Shown here piece after piece: positions 1-8,698 of a DNA stretch of 64,000 nt. The stretch is from Mesotaenium endlicherianum (Eukaryota > Streptophyta > Zygnematophyceae > Zygnematales > Mesotaeniaceae). A program made the translations under genes and the position numbers. The stretch is from contig WELA01007946.1 of assembly GCA_009602735.1 (NCBI GenBank), positions 1-64,000 on the forward strand, given 5' to 3'. Position 1 is the stretch's first letter; every line of letters starts with the position of its first letter. The notes beneath the pieces are model-generated. The model had not been told where the DNA came from. It searched no databases and worked only from the letters and a program-made list of their open reading frames with translations.

Positions 1-90
1 ATCCCTTTTCTTTTACCTTTTATTGTGTCCAATTTTTCCACATATTCACACCTTAATTCTTACCGAACCATTGTTTTGAGATAAGTTCTA

Positions 91-121
91 GTAAAACAGG
101 GTCTATGTATGGTACCCTGTT
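91..121 (-). terminator. Probable intrinsic terminator of the GlsB-type gene
   Basis: Arms AACAGGGT (95-102) and ACCCTGTT (114-121) pair perfectly. Read on the minus strand the hairpin is followed by TTTTA. It overlaps the stop codon of the small membrane-protein gene, as expected for a terminator directly after it. Confidence 0.5.
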
Positions 122-359
122 ATGCCACTTTTTTAATCATCCTTCCAGCCCACACCAAAATGATGGCCCCCACAAATGCAGTAACCAGGTACCCGATGCT
201 TCCACCTAAATGGATACCTAATTTTTCGCCCAGCCAACCGCCGAGCCAGCCGCCCGCGATGCCAAGAATAATGTCAACTAAAACGCCGTAACCGCCACCA
301 CTCATTACTTTACCGGCCAAAAAGCCGGCTACTCCGCCTAAAATTAAATGCCAGATCAT
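120..359 (-). CDS. GlsB/YeaQ/YmgE family stress-response membrane protein
   Basis: A 79-residue, very hydrophobic protein of the transglycosylase-associated (GlsB/YeaQ/YmgE) family. Three membrane segments are visible: about residues 3-20, 25-48 and 55-75. The glycine-rich stretch GIAGGWLGGWLGEKLG in the middle and the start MIWHLILGGVAGFLAGK are typical of the family. Members sit in the inner membrane and are often induced by general stress. The biochemical role is not known. The gene stands alone, divergent from the protease gene that follows, with its own terminator hairpin. Family assignment is firm; function is only what is known of the family. Confidence 0.85.
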   Translation of the reverse strand: MIWHLILGGVAGFLAGKVMSGGGYGVLVDIILGIAGGWLGGWLGEKLGIHLGGSIGYLVTAFVGAIILVWAGRMIKKVA

Positions 360-550
360 AGGATTGTTTGTTTTAAGGGGTTGATAAATGAAGTTTATTG
401 GATTGGTTTTATTGGCAAATAGATCATTTAACGGCGCAAATCACTATAATCATATGAAAAATACGATAAAAAAGATAACTGTGAAATATTTATTGGCGCG
501 ACTTAAACCTTTTTTTGCACAATAATTGCAGTGCTATTGAAAAAGATACA

Positions 551-2113
551 ATGTCTGCTATCGATTTTAATAAGGCAGCATACTTTCCATTGGAAGGTAG
601 CTACCGCGAAACAAATAACGCCACCCGTTTAGGCGATCTGGATCCGCGTATGCCCATCAGCGTAACCCTCCTCTTACGTTACGAGAAAGATCCCGGTAGC
701 TACAAGGTCCGCGCCGCCATCAAAACCCGTGAACAATTCGCCGCCCAATTCCATGCAAGTGAAGCCGATATTCAACTGGTAGAAGCTTTTGCCGGGCATT
801 TCGGATTAAATATAATAGAAGAATTGCCCGAACAAAGACTCATTCATTTGCAGGGAACAGTGGATGCATTTGAAAGGGCTTTCCGGGTACAACTTTCTAC
901 CTGTTGTAATGCAGAAGGTATTGTGTTCCGTGGAAGAATAGGTAATATCCATTTACCCGAACAACTGTTGCCGGTAGTAGAAGCGGTATTCGGACTCGAT
1001 GATCGTCCCGCCGCCGCCCCCAAATACCGTATTGCAAAAAAAGACGGACAGTTCATCGTGCACAGCGCTTTACCCGGCAGTTTTTATCCCAACCAGTTAT
1101 CAGACATCTACGGTTTTCCCAAAAAAGGGACGGGGGCGGGACAAAGCATCGCCATTATAGAATTAGGTGGTGGCTACCGCATCGAAGACATCAATACCTA
1201 TTTCAAACAATTGAAATTACCCATTCCCAGGATCATAGAAGTATTGGTAGATGGCGGAACGAATGCGCCCACTACAGCCGATAGCGCCGATGCTGAAGTG
1301 ATGCTCGATATTGAAGTGACGGCTGCTATTGCACCGGATGCTGCGATTGTGGTTTATTTCGCACCTAATACAGACAAGGGTTTTTTCAATGCCATACAAA
1401 CGGCTATTCACGATACAACACACAACCCTACTATTCTTTCGATCAGTTGGGGCGCTTCGGAAAAGAACTGGACCGAGCAATCGCTTAAAGCCTTTAATGA
1501 AGCCTTCCAGGCCGCAGCCATGCTGGGCGTAACGGTATGCGCTGCAGCAGGCGATAATGGCTCGGCCGATGGAGAACAGGATGGGAAAGTGCATGTAGAT
1601 TTTCCCGCTTCCAGCCCTTTTGTATTGGGCTGCGGAGGCACCACACTCACAACAAAAGATAAAAAAGTGGAATCAGAAATTGTTTGGCACAATATCGATG
1701 GCGGCGCCACAGGAGGTGGCGTGAGTGAGTTTTTCCCCAAGCCCAATTACCAGGATCCTATTAATGTACCCGTATCATTGAACAATAATTTTGCCGGAAG
1801 AGGCGTGCCCGATATTGCCGCTAATGCCGATCCGGGAACCGGTTATCGCGTGCGTGTAGACGGGCAAGACCTGGTGATCGGCGGTACCAGCGCTGTAGCT
1901 CCCCTGATGGCAGGATTGATCGCAAGGATCAATGAACAGAAAGGCAAACCCGTGGGTTTTATACATCCTAAATTATATAGTGCCAAAAGCGCTTATCAAT
2001 ACCGTGATATTGTACTGGGCGACAATAAAACAGTCGCGGGCGCCAAAGGTTATGTGGCTACCCCCGGTTGGGATGCCTGTACAGGATGGGGCGTATTGTT
2101 TGCCCTAAGCTGA
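551..2113 (+). CDS. S53 family peptidase (sedolisin / pro-kumamolisin)
   Basis: A serine-carboxyl protease made as a proenzyme. Residues about 10-170 form the pro-kumamolisin activation domain (YFPLEGSYR, then a fold ending near HLPEQLLPVVEAVFGLDDR). The catalytic domain follows. Visible active-site residues, numbered from the start at 551, are Glu249 and Asp253 (AEVMLDIEV), oxyanion Asp335 (AAAGDNGSADG) and nucleophile Ser447 (GGTSAVAP). The C-terminal calcium site is recognisable around DACTGWG. An in-frame ATG at 515 exists, but the start at 551 (MSAIDFNKAAYFPLEGS) fits the family N-terminus better. No signal peptide is visible at either start, so export is unclear. Enzymes of this family work at acid pH on unfolded proteins. 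Monocistronic. Confidence 0.9.
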   Translation: MSAIDFNKAAYFPLEGSYRETNNATRLGDLDPRMPISVTLLLRYEKDPGSYKVRAAIKTREQFAAQFHASEADIQLVEAFAGHFGLNIIEELPEQRLIHLQGTVDAFERAFRVQLSTCCNAEGIVFRGRIGNIHLPEQLLPVVEAVFGLDDRPAAAPKYRIAKKDGQFIVHSALPGSFYPNQLSDIYGFPKKGTGAGQSIAIIELGGGYRIEDINTYFKQLKLPIPRIIEVLVDGGTNAPTTADSADAEVMLDIEVTAAIAPDAAIVVYFAPNTDKGFFNAIQTAIHDTTHNPTILSISWGASEKNWTEQSLKAFNEAFQAAAMLGVTVCAAAGDNGSADGEQDGKVHVDFPASSPFVLGCGGTTLTTKDKKVESEIVWHNIDGGATGGGVSEFFPKPNYQDPINVPVSLNNNFAGRGVPDIAANADPGTGYRVRVDGQDLVIGGTSAVAPLMAGLIARINEQKGKPVGFIHPKLYSAKSAYQYRDIVLGDNKTVAGAKGYVATPGWDACTGWGVLFALS

Positions 2114-2117
2114 ATAA

Positions 2118-2588
2118 TTATTTGAGATAACTTCTCACAAACCAGGCCCATGTCTCGTGTTGCTTCAACAGACCGGTAAGAAAATCGGCAGTACCCAGGT
2201 CTTTGTATTTATCACTGCATGCATTGATGTCATTTCGCAGGTTGCGGGCCAATGTCTCGTGATCGTTCAGCAAATTCTGTAACTGTTTTTTCTGCTCGCT
2301 TGAATACGCTTCTTCAGTAAGGTTTGTCAGTTTGAGAAAATCTTTCAGCCTGCCTTCGGAATAATGTCCCAGTTTGCGAACCCTTTCTGCAATTTCATCG
2401 ATGAGCTCATCAATGCCATTGTACATGTCTTCATAAAACTTATGCATTTCCATAAAGTTGCTGCCCTCTATGTTCCAGTGGTAATTACGCACTTTGGTGT
2501 ACAATACATATTCATCGGCCAGTATCTTGTTCAGCATCAATGCTACCGCCTGCAAATTCTTATCGGTAATGCCAATGTTTGCTTTCAT
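2118..2588 (-). CDS. dps: Dps family DNA-protecting ferritin
   Basis: A 156-residue Dps/ferritin-like four-helix protein, of the family's usual length. The intersubunit ferroxidase site is visible: His in NYHWNIEG, then the Asp/Glu-rich stretch FMEMHKFYEDMYNGIDELIDEIAERV. Dps dodecamers oxidise Fe(II) with hydrogen peroxide, store the iron and often coat DNA in starved or stressed cells. It converges on the S53 protease gene with a 4-base gap. It is followed upstream by a REP-like repeat. A weak -7-like TATCTTTA lies about 20 bases before the start. Assignment is firm; the symbol dps is by family. Confidence 0.9.
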   Translation of the reverse strand: MKANIGITDKNLQAVALMLNKILADEYVLYTKVRNYHWNIEGSNFMEMHKFYEDMYNGIDELIDEIAERVRKLGHYSEGRLKDFLKLTNLTEEAYSSEQKKQLQNLLNDHETLARNLRNDINACSDKYKDLGTADFLTGLLKQHETWAWFVRSYLK

Positions 2589-2626
2589 ATTTTAGCGATT
2601 TTCATTAAAGATACATAAAAAATAAT

Positions 2627-2740
2627 CGTCATCCCGAGCGAACGAAGTGAGTCGAGGGACCTGCCGAAAACTTCATGAGATCCCTCGACTACCCCTTCGA
2701 CTCACTTCGTTCGCTCAGGGTGACGTTGTTCGGGATGACG
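2627..2740. repeat. REP-like palindromic repeat, copy 1
   Basis: Begins CGTCATCCCGAGCGAACG, ends CGCTCAGGGTGACG plus a further CGGGATGACG. The two halves are largely inverted (GTCGAGGGA... against ...TCCCTCGAC; GAACGAAGTGAGTCGA against TCGACTCACTTCGTTC). Same family as the repeats at 8699, 27916, 57215 and 60658. It lies between dps and the his promoter. Confidence 0.9.
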
Positions 2741-2753
2741 GGACGAAATAAAT

Positions 2754-2784
2754 TTTGAGATACGCTACTCAGTCACTACCTTCG
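2754..2784 (+). promoter_or_regulatory. Candidate Bacteroidota promoter of the his operon
   Basis: TTTG at 2754-2757 and TACCTTCG at 2777-2784 (one mismatch to TAnnTTTG) are 19 bases apart, the usual spacing. The expected transcript start near 2789 is only about five bases before the leader peptide ATG at 2794. Confidence 0.5.
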
Positions 2785-2793
2785 TGCCCGATT

Positions 2794-2844
2794 ATGAAAT
2801 TATTCGCACATATCCACCATCATCATTACTTACCCAAAGGGTAG
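2794..2844 (+). CDS. hisL: his operon leader peptide
   Basis: A 16-codon frame, MKLFAHIHHHHYLPKG, with five His codons, four of them consecutive (2815-2826), ends in TAG. A histidine-starved ribosome would stall on this run. The stop codon lies within the RNA that forms the competing hairpins (see the attenuator at 2831-2910). It is 88 bases before hisG. This is the classical design of a transcription-attenuation leader; no other function is expected of the peptide. Confidence 0.88.
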   Translation: MKLFAHIHHHHYLPKG

Positions 2845-2910
2845 GCTGTTGGTGTTTTGTGTGTACAGATAAAACATTGAAGGGCTTACCGGAAGGTAGG
2901 CCCTTTGTCA
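2831..2910 (+). promoter_or_regulatory. Histidine attenuator: competing RNA hairpins and terminator
   Basis: Terminator: AGGGCTTACC (2881-2890), loop GGAA, GGTAGGCCCT (2895-2904), ten pairs, followed by TTTGTCATTT. Antiterminator: GGTAGGCT (2840-2847) can pair with GGGCTTACC (2883-2890), eight pairs including two G-U. Protector hairpin: TACCC (2831-2835) with GGGTA (2839-2843). A ribosome stalled on the His codons would cover TACCC and free GGTAGGCT, so the operon is read. A ribosome reaching the stop at 2844 would cover GGTAGGCT, so the terminator forms. Pairings are seen in the sequence; the mechanism is inferred from known his leaders. Confidence 0.8.
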
Positions 2911-2932
2911 TTTAAAGCATTAAAGCAATACT

Positions 2933-3787
2933 ATGAAGCTGAAATTAGCGATCCAGAAAAGCGGCCGTCTGCACGATGATTCCATGCGGCTCCTCAAAGA
3001 ATGCGGTATCGACGTCAGTAACGGTGTAAACAAACTGAAAGCCGATGCCAGCAACTTCCCGTTGGAAGTGTATTTCCTGCGCGACGATGATATCCCGCAG
3101 TATGTGGAAGATGCGGTAGCAGATATCGGATTTGTAGGAGAGAACGTAGTGTATGAAAAAGCAAAAAAAGTAGCGGTAGCCCACGAGCTCGGCTTCGGTA
3201 AATGTCGCCTCAGTATTGCCGTACACCGGAACGAAGACTATCCGGGAGCGCAGTACCTGGCAGGTAGAAAGATCGCTACCAGCTACCCGGTGATCGTATC
3301 CCGTTTCCTGAAAGAAAAAGGCATCGAAGCAGAGATACACGAGATCAGCGGCAGCGTGGAGATCGCCCCCGGTATAGGATTGGCCGATGCCATCTGCGAC
3401 CTGGTAAGCAGCGGATCTACCCTGTTTATGAACGGATTGAAAGAAGTGGAAACCATCCTGCAATCACAGGCAGTTTTAATTAAAAATCAAGGCCTCGCTC
3501 CCGAGAAACAGCAATTATTGGACCGATTGTTGTTTAGGATACAGGCAGTAAAGAAGGCAAAGAACAACAAATATGTGTTGCTCAATGCACCCAATGAGAA
3601 GCTGAAAGAAATTATATCGCTGTTACCGGGAATGAAAAGTCCCACCGTACTGCCCCTCGCCGAAGAAGGCTGGAGCAGCGTTCACAGCGTACTCAATGAA
3701 AACCAGTTCTGGGATATCATTGAACAGTTAAAAGCGGCCGGCGCGCAAGGAATACTGGTGGTGCCTATTGAGAAGATGGTGGTTTAA
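2933..3787 (+). CDS. hisG: ATP phosphoribosyltransferase, long form
   Basis: First step of histidine synthesis: ATP plus PRPP gives phosphoribosyl-ATP. At 284 residues this is the long form. The catalytic part covers about residues 1-210 (start MKLKLAIQKSGRLHDDSMRLL; PRPP-binding region near DLVSSGSTLFMNGL). A C-terminal ACT-like regulatory domain of about 75 residues contributes to histidine feedback inhibition and hexamer formation, so no HisZ partner is needed. It is the first structural gene after the His attenuator and is followed by hisD after 19 bases. Confidence 0.97.
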   Translation: MKLKLAIQKSGRLHDDSMRLLKECGIDVSNGVNKLKADASNFPLEVYFLRDDDIPQYVEDAVADIGFVGENVVYEKAKKVAVAHELGFGKCRLSIAVHRNEDYPGAQYLAGRKIATSYPVIVSRFLKEKGIEAEIHEISGSVEIAPGIGLADAICDLVSSGSTLFMNGLKEVETILQSQAVLIKNQGLAPEKQQLLDRLLFRIQAVKKAKNNKYVLLNAPNEKLKEIISLLPGMKSPTVLPLAEEGWSSVHSVLNENQFWDIIEQLKAAGAQGILVVPIEKMVV

Positions 3788-3806
3788 CAGAAACTTAATA
3801 TAGTGT

Positions 3807-5090
3807 ATGATCATGAATATTGTTACCCAACCCTCCCGGAAAGACTGGGACACGCTTTTACAAAGACCCGTTTTCGACACCGCTGAATTACACCAAAAGG
3901 TTAGAAGCGTACTGGATGTAGTGAAGCAGGATGGTGATAAAGCGGTGAGGCAATTCACCCGTCAGTTCGATGAAGTGAACCTGGAAGATTTCCAGGTGGC
4001 CGCCGCAGAAATTGAAGCGGCTGCCGCGCTCATTCCCGATGCCCTCAAGAACGCTATAGAACAAGCGGCTTCCAATATCAGGTGCTTCCATGAAAAGCAA
4101 CTGAATGGGGTGGAAATTGTAGAAACCATGCCGGGTATCCAATGCTGGAGAAAAAACGTGGGCATTGAAAAAGTAGGACTCTATATACCCGGTGGTTCGG
4201 CTCCGCTGTTCTCTACCATCTTAATGCTGGCCATACCGGCGAAAATGGCTGGATGCAAGGAAATCATTCTCTGTTCTCCTCCGGGCAAAGATGGTAAGCT
4301 CAACCCGGCCATACTATATGCAGCGCAGCTTACGGGCGTTTCCAGGATATTCAGGATAGGAGGCGTGCAGGCAATTGCTGCGATGGCTTACGGCACCGAA
4401 ACAGTGCCGCAGGTATACAAGATATTCGGACCGGGCAACCAATACGTTACCTGCGCCAAGCAAATGGTACAACAGGAAGGAGTGGCCATTGATATGCCCG
4501 CAGGCCCCAGCGAAGTATGCGTGCTGGCCGATGGCACTGCCAATGCCGCTTTTGTGGCCGCCGACCTGCTGAGCCAGGCAGAGCATGGCGCCGACAGCCA
4601 GGTATTGCTGGTAACAACCGAAGAATCACTGGTAAAAAAAGTGAACAAAGAACTCGAATGCCAGCTGAAGAACTTGCCCAGGAAAACCATGGCCTCCGCG
4701 GCACTGCGCAACAGCAAAGCCATTGTGGTGAAAGACATCAACGAAGCCATCGCACTGGTGAATGAATACGCGGCAGAACACCTCATCATTGCCTGTGATC
4801 AGGAAGAAGCGATAGCTGAAAGGATCACCAATGCAGGTTCTGTCTTTCTGGGAAATTATTCACCCGAAAGCGCGGGCGACTATGCCAGCGGCACCAATCA
4901 TACCCTGCCTACCAATGGCTTTGCCAAAGCGTACAGTGGTGTGAGTCTTGATTCTTTCGTGAAGAAGATCACCTACCAGAAATTATCTAAAGAAGGATTA
5001 CAGGTCATCGGCAATACCGTAGAACTGATGGCGGCGGCAGAGGGACTCGACGCACACAAAAATGCCGTCACGATACGATTAAAACAATAA
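3807..5090 (+). CDS. hisD: Histidinol dehydrogenase
   Basis: Catalyses the last two steps of histidine synthesis, the two NAD-dependent oxidations of histidinol to histidine. It is full length at 427 residues. The zinc-binding Gln257 and His260 are visible in SQAEHGADSQ, and the downstream motif TNHTLPTNGFAKAYSGVS is typical. ATGs lie at 3807 and 3813; either could be the start. It is 19 bases after hisG and 2 bases before hisC, in one transcription unit behind the His attenuator. Confidence 0.97.
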   Translation: MIMNIVTQPSRKDWDTLLQRPVFDTAELHQKVRSVLDVVKQDGDKAVRQFTRQFDEVNLEDFQVAAAEIEAAAALIPDALKNAIEQAASNIRCFHEKQLNGVEIVETMPGIQCWRKNVGIEKVGLYIPGGSAPLFSTILMLAIPAKMAGCKEIILCSPPGKDGKLNPAILYAAQLTGVSRIFRIGGVQAIAAMAYGTETVPQVYKIFGPGNQYVTCAKQMVQQEGVAIDMPAGPSEVCVLADGTANAAFVAADLLSQAEHGADSQVLLVTTEESLVKKVNKELECQLKNLPRKTMASAALRNSKAIVVKDINEAIALVNEYAAEHLIIACDQEEAIAERITNAGSVFLGNYSPESAGDYASGTNHTLPTNGFAKAYSGVSLDSFVKKITYQKLSKEGLQVIGNTVELMAAAEGLDAHKNAVTIRLKQ

Positions 5091-5092
5091 AC

Positions 5093-6154
5093 ATGTTCAA
5101 TCTCGACTCGATTACCAGGACTAACATAAAAAAACTGACTCCTTACTCTTCTGCCCGCGATGAATTCAGCGGAGAAGCTAAAGTATTTTTAGACGCCAAT
5201 GAAAACAGTCTCGGGTCGCCGCTGATCAAATGGTATAACCGTTATCCCGATCCGCACCAGCACCTGATCAAACAAAAACTGAGCGCGATCAAAGGCATAG
5301 CTTCCGAACATATTTTCCTGGGCAACGGCAGCGACGAATGCATCGACCTCCTGTTCCGCTGTTTCTGCGAACCCGGAAGAGATAATGTGATCATTTGTCC
5401 GCCTACTTATGGTATGTATGAAGTAAGCGCCAACATCAACGACGTGGAAGTACGCAAAGCCACTTTGCTCGAAGACTTTCAGCTTGACCTGGTACACCTG
5501 GAAAACCTGGTAAACGAACACACCAAGCTGATCTGGCTTTGCTCACCCAATAACCCTACAGGCAATTCCCTGAACCGTGCCGATATAGAAACAGTGCTGA
5601 ACAATTTCAACGGTATCGTAGTAGTAGATGAAGCTTATATCAATTTTGCGAAACAAAAATCGCTCGTACAGGAACTGGAAGAATACCCCAACCTGGTGGT
5701 GCTGCAAACGCTGAGCAAAGCATGGGGGCTAGCCGGACTTCGCCTGGGAATGGCTTTTGCTTCAACAGCTATTATAGAGCTGATGAACAAAGTAAAACCA
5801 CCGTATAATATCGGGCAGGCAACGCAGGAGCTGGTATTGCAGGCGCTGGAAGAAGTAGGCCAGGTGAACGATATGATCAAAATACTGGTAGACATGCGCA
5901 GCGCCCTGGCAGGTGTTTTTGAATCCATGCCTACCGTGGAGAAAGTATATCCCTCCGATGCCAATTTCATCCTGGTGAAAATAAAAGATGCCAGGAAAGT
6001 GTATGAATTCCTGCTCGCCAAAGGCATCGTATTGCGCGATCGCAGCAATGTGAAACTCTGTGAAGATTGCCTGCGCATTACCGTTGGAACCGAACAGGAG
6101 AATACGGTATTGGTAGATGCCATGCAGGATTGGTTTGCATTGCAGACAAAATGA
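5093..6154 (+). CDS. hisC: Histidinol-phosphate aminotransferase
   Basis: PLP-dependent fold-type I aminotransferase that converts imidazole acetol phosphate and glutamate to histidinol phosphate. It has 353 residues. Visible motifs: SPNNPTGN in the cofactor domain, VVVDEAYINF with the PLP-contacting Asp and Tyr, and the Schiff-base lysine Lys209 in LSKAWGLAGLRLG. It starts two bases after hisD. Its TGA stop overlaps a possible ATG (6151) of the next gene, suggesting coupled translation. Confidence 0.96.
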   Translation: MFNLDSITRTNIKKLTPYSSARDEFSGEAKVFLDANENSLGSPLIKWYNRYPDPHQHLIKQKLSAIKGIASEHIFLGNGSDECIDLLFRCFCEPGRDNVIICPPTYGMYEVSANINDVEVRKATLLEDFQLDLVHLENLVNEHTKLIWLCSPNNPTGNSLNRADIETVLNNFNGIVVVDEAYINFAKQKSLVQELEEYPNLVVLQTLSKAWGLAGLRLGMAFASTAIIELMNKVKPPYNIGQATQELVLQALEEVGQVNDMIKILVDMRSALAGVFESMPTVEKVYPSDANFILVKIKDARKVYEFLLAKGIVLRDRSNVKLCEDCLRITVGTEQENTVLVDAMQDWFALQTK

Positions 6155-6180
6155 GTAATTTCATGCTCAAATTCAATGGT

Positions 6181-7467
6181 ATGAAAAAGTTAGCATCTAT
6201 CCTGGCTTTTGCAGCGCTTGCTGTTGTGCTGTGGTCATGCGGACAAGGCAAGAACAAAGCAACAGAGACTGCCGCAGTGAAACCCGATTCCAGCAATGCA
6301 GGCCTCCGGTTACAGCCGGGCTTTAGCGCGCTGAAAGTGGCTGAGAACACGGGCAGTCCGCGCCATATTGTGGTTACGCCACAGGGCGATATCTATGTGA
6401 AGCTTTCTGCACCAGTGGGTGGCAAAGGCATATTGCGTTTGCGCGACACTAATGGAGATGGCAGAGCAGAAGAAACCACCGGCTTTGGCAATTACGGAGG
6501 AACGGGTATTGCAATCAAAAAAAATTACCTCTATGCTTCTTCAGACGAAGAAGTATTCCGTTACAAGTTGAACGATAAAGGAGAAGTGACGAATCCTGAT
6601 CAACCTGAGAAAACCATCATGGGGCTCATCAGCAAGGGGCAGCATTCCTCCAAATCCATTACACTGGATGATGCAGGTAATATTTATGTGAATATCGGAG
6701 CCTATTCCAACTCCTGCCAGGAGCAGGACAGGACCAAGGGATCCAAAGGCATGATGCCCTGTCCGATTTTGGAGAAAGCCGGCGGCATCTGGCAGTTCAG
6801 TGCCGATAAACTCAATCAATCTTATCCTGAAGGCACGAAATACGCTACGGGCCTGCGCAACGTAGTGGGACTCGATTGGAACACCCAATTGAACCAGCTT
6901 TTTGTAATGCAGCATGGCCGCGACCAGTTACACGATTTGTTTCCTGAGTTATACGATGATAAAGCCAGTGCAGAATTGCCGGCAGAATGTATGTACGCGT
7001 TGAAGAAGGGCGATAATGCGGGATGGCCATATATTTATTACGATCAGTTGCAACACAAAAAAATAATGGCGCCGGAATACGGAGGAGATGGTAAAAAAGA
7101 AGGCGGACAAGATGCAATTGATCCTGTTGTGGCTTTTCCCGGACACCTCGCGCCCAATGGATTGCTGTTCTATACAGGAAACCAGTTCCCTGCGCGGTAT
7201 AAGAATGGCGCATTCATTGCGTTTCACGGATCGTGGAACCGTGCACCTTTGCCACAGGCCGGATATTTTGTAGTGTTTGTGCCTTTTGAGAACGGAAAAC
7301 CAACGGGCAAATGGGAAATATTCGCCGATGGTTTTTCAGGAGTAGCTACGGTAGATGCCGCGCATGGTGCGCAGCACCGGCCATGCGGATTGGCTCAGGG
7401 GCCTGATGGTTCGTTGTATGTAACAGACGATCTGAAAGGCACTATTTATAGAATAATATACAGGTAA
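6181..7467 (+). CDS. PQQ-dependent sugar (sorbosone-type) dehydrogenase-like lipoprotein
   Basis: A soluble-glucose-dehydrogenase/L-sorbosone dehydrogenase-type beta-propeller. Typical stretches are YATGLRNVVGLDWN, FVMQHGRDQLHDLFPE, GDNAGWPYIYYD and FIAFHGSWNR. From the ATG at 6181 it begins with a lipoprotein signal, MKKLASILAFAALAVVLWSC, with the lipid-bearing Cys at residue 20, so it should be anchored on the periplasmic side or at the outer membrane. An in-frame ATG at 6151 overlaps the hisC stop as ATGA and may be the real start. The gene has no known part in histidine synthesis, yet lies between hisC and hisB on the same strand with small gaps. Substrate unknown. Confidence 0.85.
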   Translation: MKKLASILAFAALAVVLWSCGQGKNKATETAAVKPDSSNAGLRLQPGFSALKVAENTGSPRHIVVTPQGDIYVKLSAPVGGKGILRLRDTNGDGRAEETTGFGNYGGTGIAIKKNYLYASSDEEVFRYKLNDKGEVTNPDQPEKTIMGLISKGQHSSKSITLDDAGNIYVNIGAYSNSCQEQDRTKGSKGMMPCPILEKAGGIWQFSADKLNQSYPEGTKYATGLRNVVGLDWNTQLNQLFVMQHGRDQLHDLFPELYDDKASAELPAECMYALKKGDNAGWPYIYYDQLQHKKIMAPEYGGDGKKEGGQDAIDPVVAFPGHLAPNGLLFYTGNQFPARYKNGAFIAFHGSWNRAPLPQAGYFVVFVPFENGKPTGKWEIFADGFSGVATVDAAHGAQHRPCGLAQGPDGSLYVTDDLKGTIYRIIYR

Positions 7468-7490
7468 AATAAATCAGTAATCAACAATAT

Positions 7491-8621
7491 ATGAAAAGGG
7501 TTTTGTTCATAGACAGGGATGGCGTAGTGTTACAGGAACCACCTACAGATTTTCAGGTAGACAGCATAGAAAAAACAACTTTCTTACCGGGTGTGATCAC
7601 AGCTTTATCGCGCATTGCGGCAGAACTGGATTTTTATAAAGTGATGATCACCAACCAGGACGGATTGGGAACGGATTCATATCCTGAATCGGATTTTCAT
7701 CCCTATCATAACCTCATGGTACGTACGCTGGAAGGAGAGGGATTTGTGTTTGATGAAATGCATATCGATAAAACCTTTGCCAGTGAGAATCAACCCACCC
7801 GCAAACCGGGTACAGGATTGCTGCAACATTTCTTCAACAACGAGCAATACGACCTGCCCCATTCATTTGTGATTGGCGATCGCTGGAGTGATATACAACT
7901 GGCAAAGAACCTGGGATGCAAAGCCATTTACCTGCGTTCTCCTTTGCATGAGCTCACGCCTGAACAGGAAACCGATCTGCGGGCAACCATTGCACTGGAA
8001 ACAAGTAACTGGCCTGCCATTTATGAGTTCCTGAAACTGGGTCAGCGAAAAGTAGTGCACGATCGCAACACCAACGAAACGAAAATACATGTAGAGCTGA
8101 ACCTCGATGGAAGCGGCAAAGCGGCTATCCATACAGGTCTCGGATTTTTCGACCACATGCTCGACCAGATAGCCAGGCACGGTAAAATGGACATGACCAT
8201 TGTAACAAAAGGCGACCTGCACATAGACGAACACCACACCATTGAAGACACGGGCATTGCCCTGGGCGAAGCATTTGCAAAAGCGCTCACAGATAAGCGG
8301 GGTATGGAACGCTATGGTTTTGCTTTACCAATGGATGAAGCGGAAGCCAAAGTGCTGATCGATTTCGGCGGACGCAACTGGATCGTTTGGAATGCTGAAT
8401 TCAAAAGAGAGAAAATAGGAGAGATGCCTACTGAAATGTTCTTCCATTTCTTCAAATCATTCAGCGATGCAGCCAAATGCAACCTGAACATTGAATGCAA
8501 GGGCGATAACGAACACCACAAGATAGAAGCCATCTTCAAAGCATTTGCCAAAGCCATTAAGATGGCGGTGAAGCGCGATCCTTTGTCCAACTACCTGCCT
8601 TCTACCAAAGGCGTGTTGTAA
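7491..8621 (+). CDS. hisB: Bifunctional histidinol-phosphatase / imidazoleglycerol-phosphate dehydratase
   Basis: 376 residues with two domains. Residues about 1-170 are a HAD phosphatase (nucleophile motif [11 protein letters not shown] motif with TRKPGTG and [14 protein letters not shown]) that removes phosphate from histidinol phosphate. Residues about 185-376 are IGP dehydratase, with paired metal-binding motifs [10 protein letters not shown] and [10 protein letters not shown] and [15 protein letters not shown]. The cysteines that hold structural zinc in the E. coli phosphatase domain, just before RKPK, are absent here ([10 protein letters not shown]). It is 23 bases after the sugar-dehydrogenase-like gene and is the last his gene before the trp insertion. 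Confidence 0.96.
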   Translation: MKRVLFIDRDGVVLQEPPTDFQVDSIEKTTFLPGVITALSRIAAELDFYKVMITNQDGLGTDSYPESDFHPYHNLMVRTLEGEGFVFDEMHIDKTFASENQPTRKPGTGLLQHFFNNEQYDLPHSFVIGDRWSDIQLAKNLGCKAIYLRSPLHELTPEQETDLRATIALETSNWPAIYEFLKLGQRKVVHDRNTNETKIHVELNLDGSGKAAIHTGLGFFDHMLDQIARHGKMDMTIVTKGDLHIDEHHTIEDTGIALGEAFAKALTDKRGMERYGFALPMDEAEAKVLIDFGGRNWIVWNAEFKREKIGEMPTEMFFHFFKSFSDAAKCNLNIECKGDNEHHKIEAIFKAFAKAIKMAVKRDPLSNYLPSTKGVL

Positions 8622-8698
8622 CCCCAAAAAAGAACAAACGATTGCGTTCCCGGCAGGGATTAAAAGACCTGTTAATAGTATTATTTTTAACTTTCTTC

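Noticed and set aside
2627-2740. Possible insertion-sequence ends or CRISPR leader for the CGTCATCCCGAG repeats
   Set aside because: No transposase frame lies between copies, no target duplications were seen, and copies are single and palindromic, as in REP elements.
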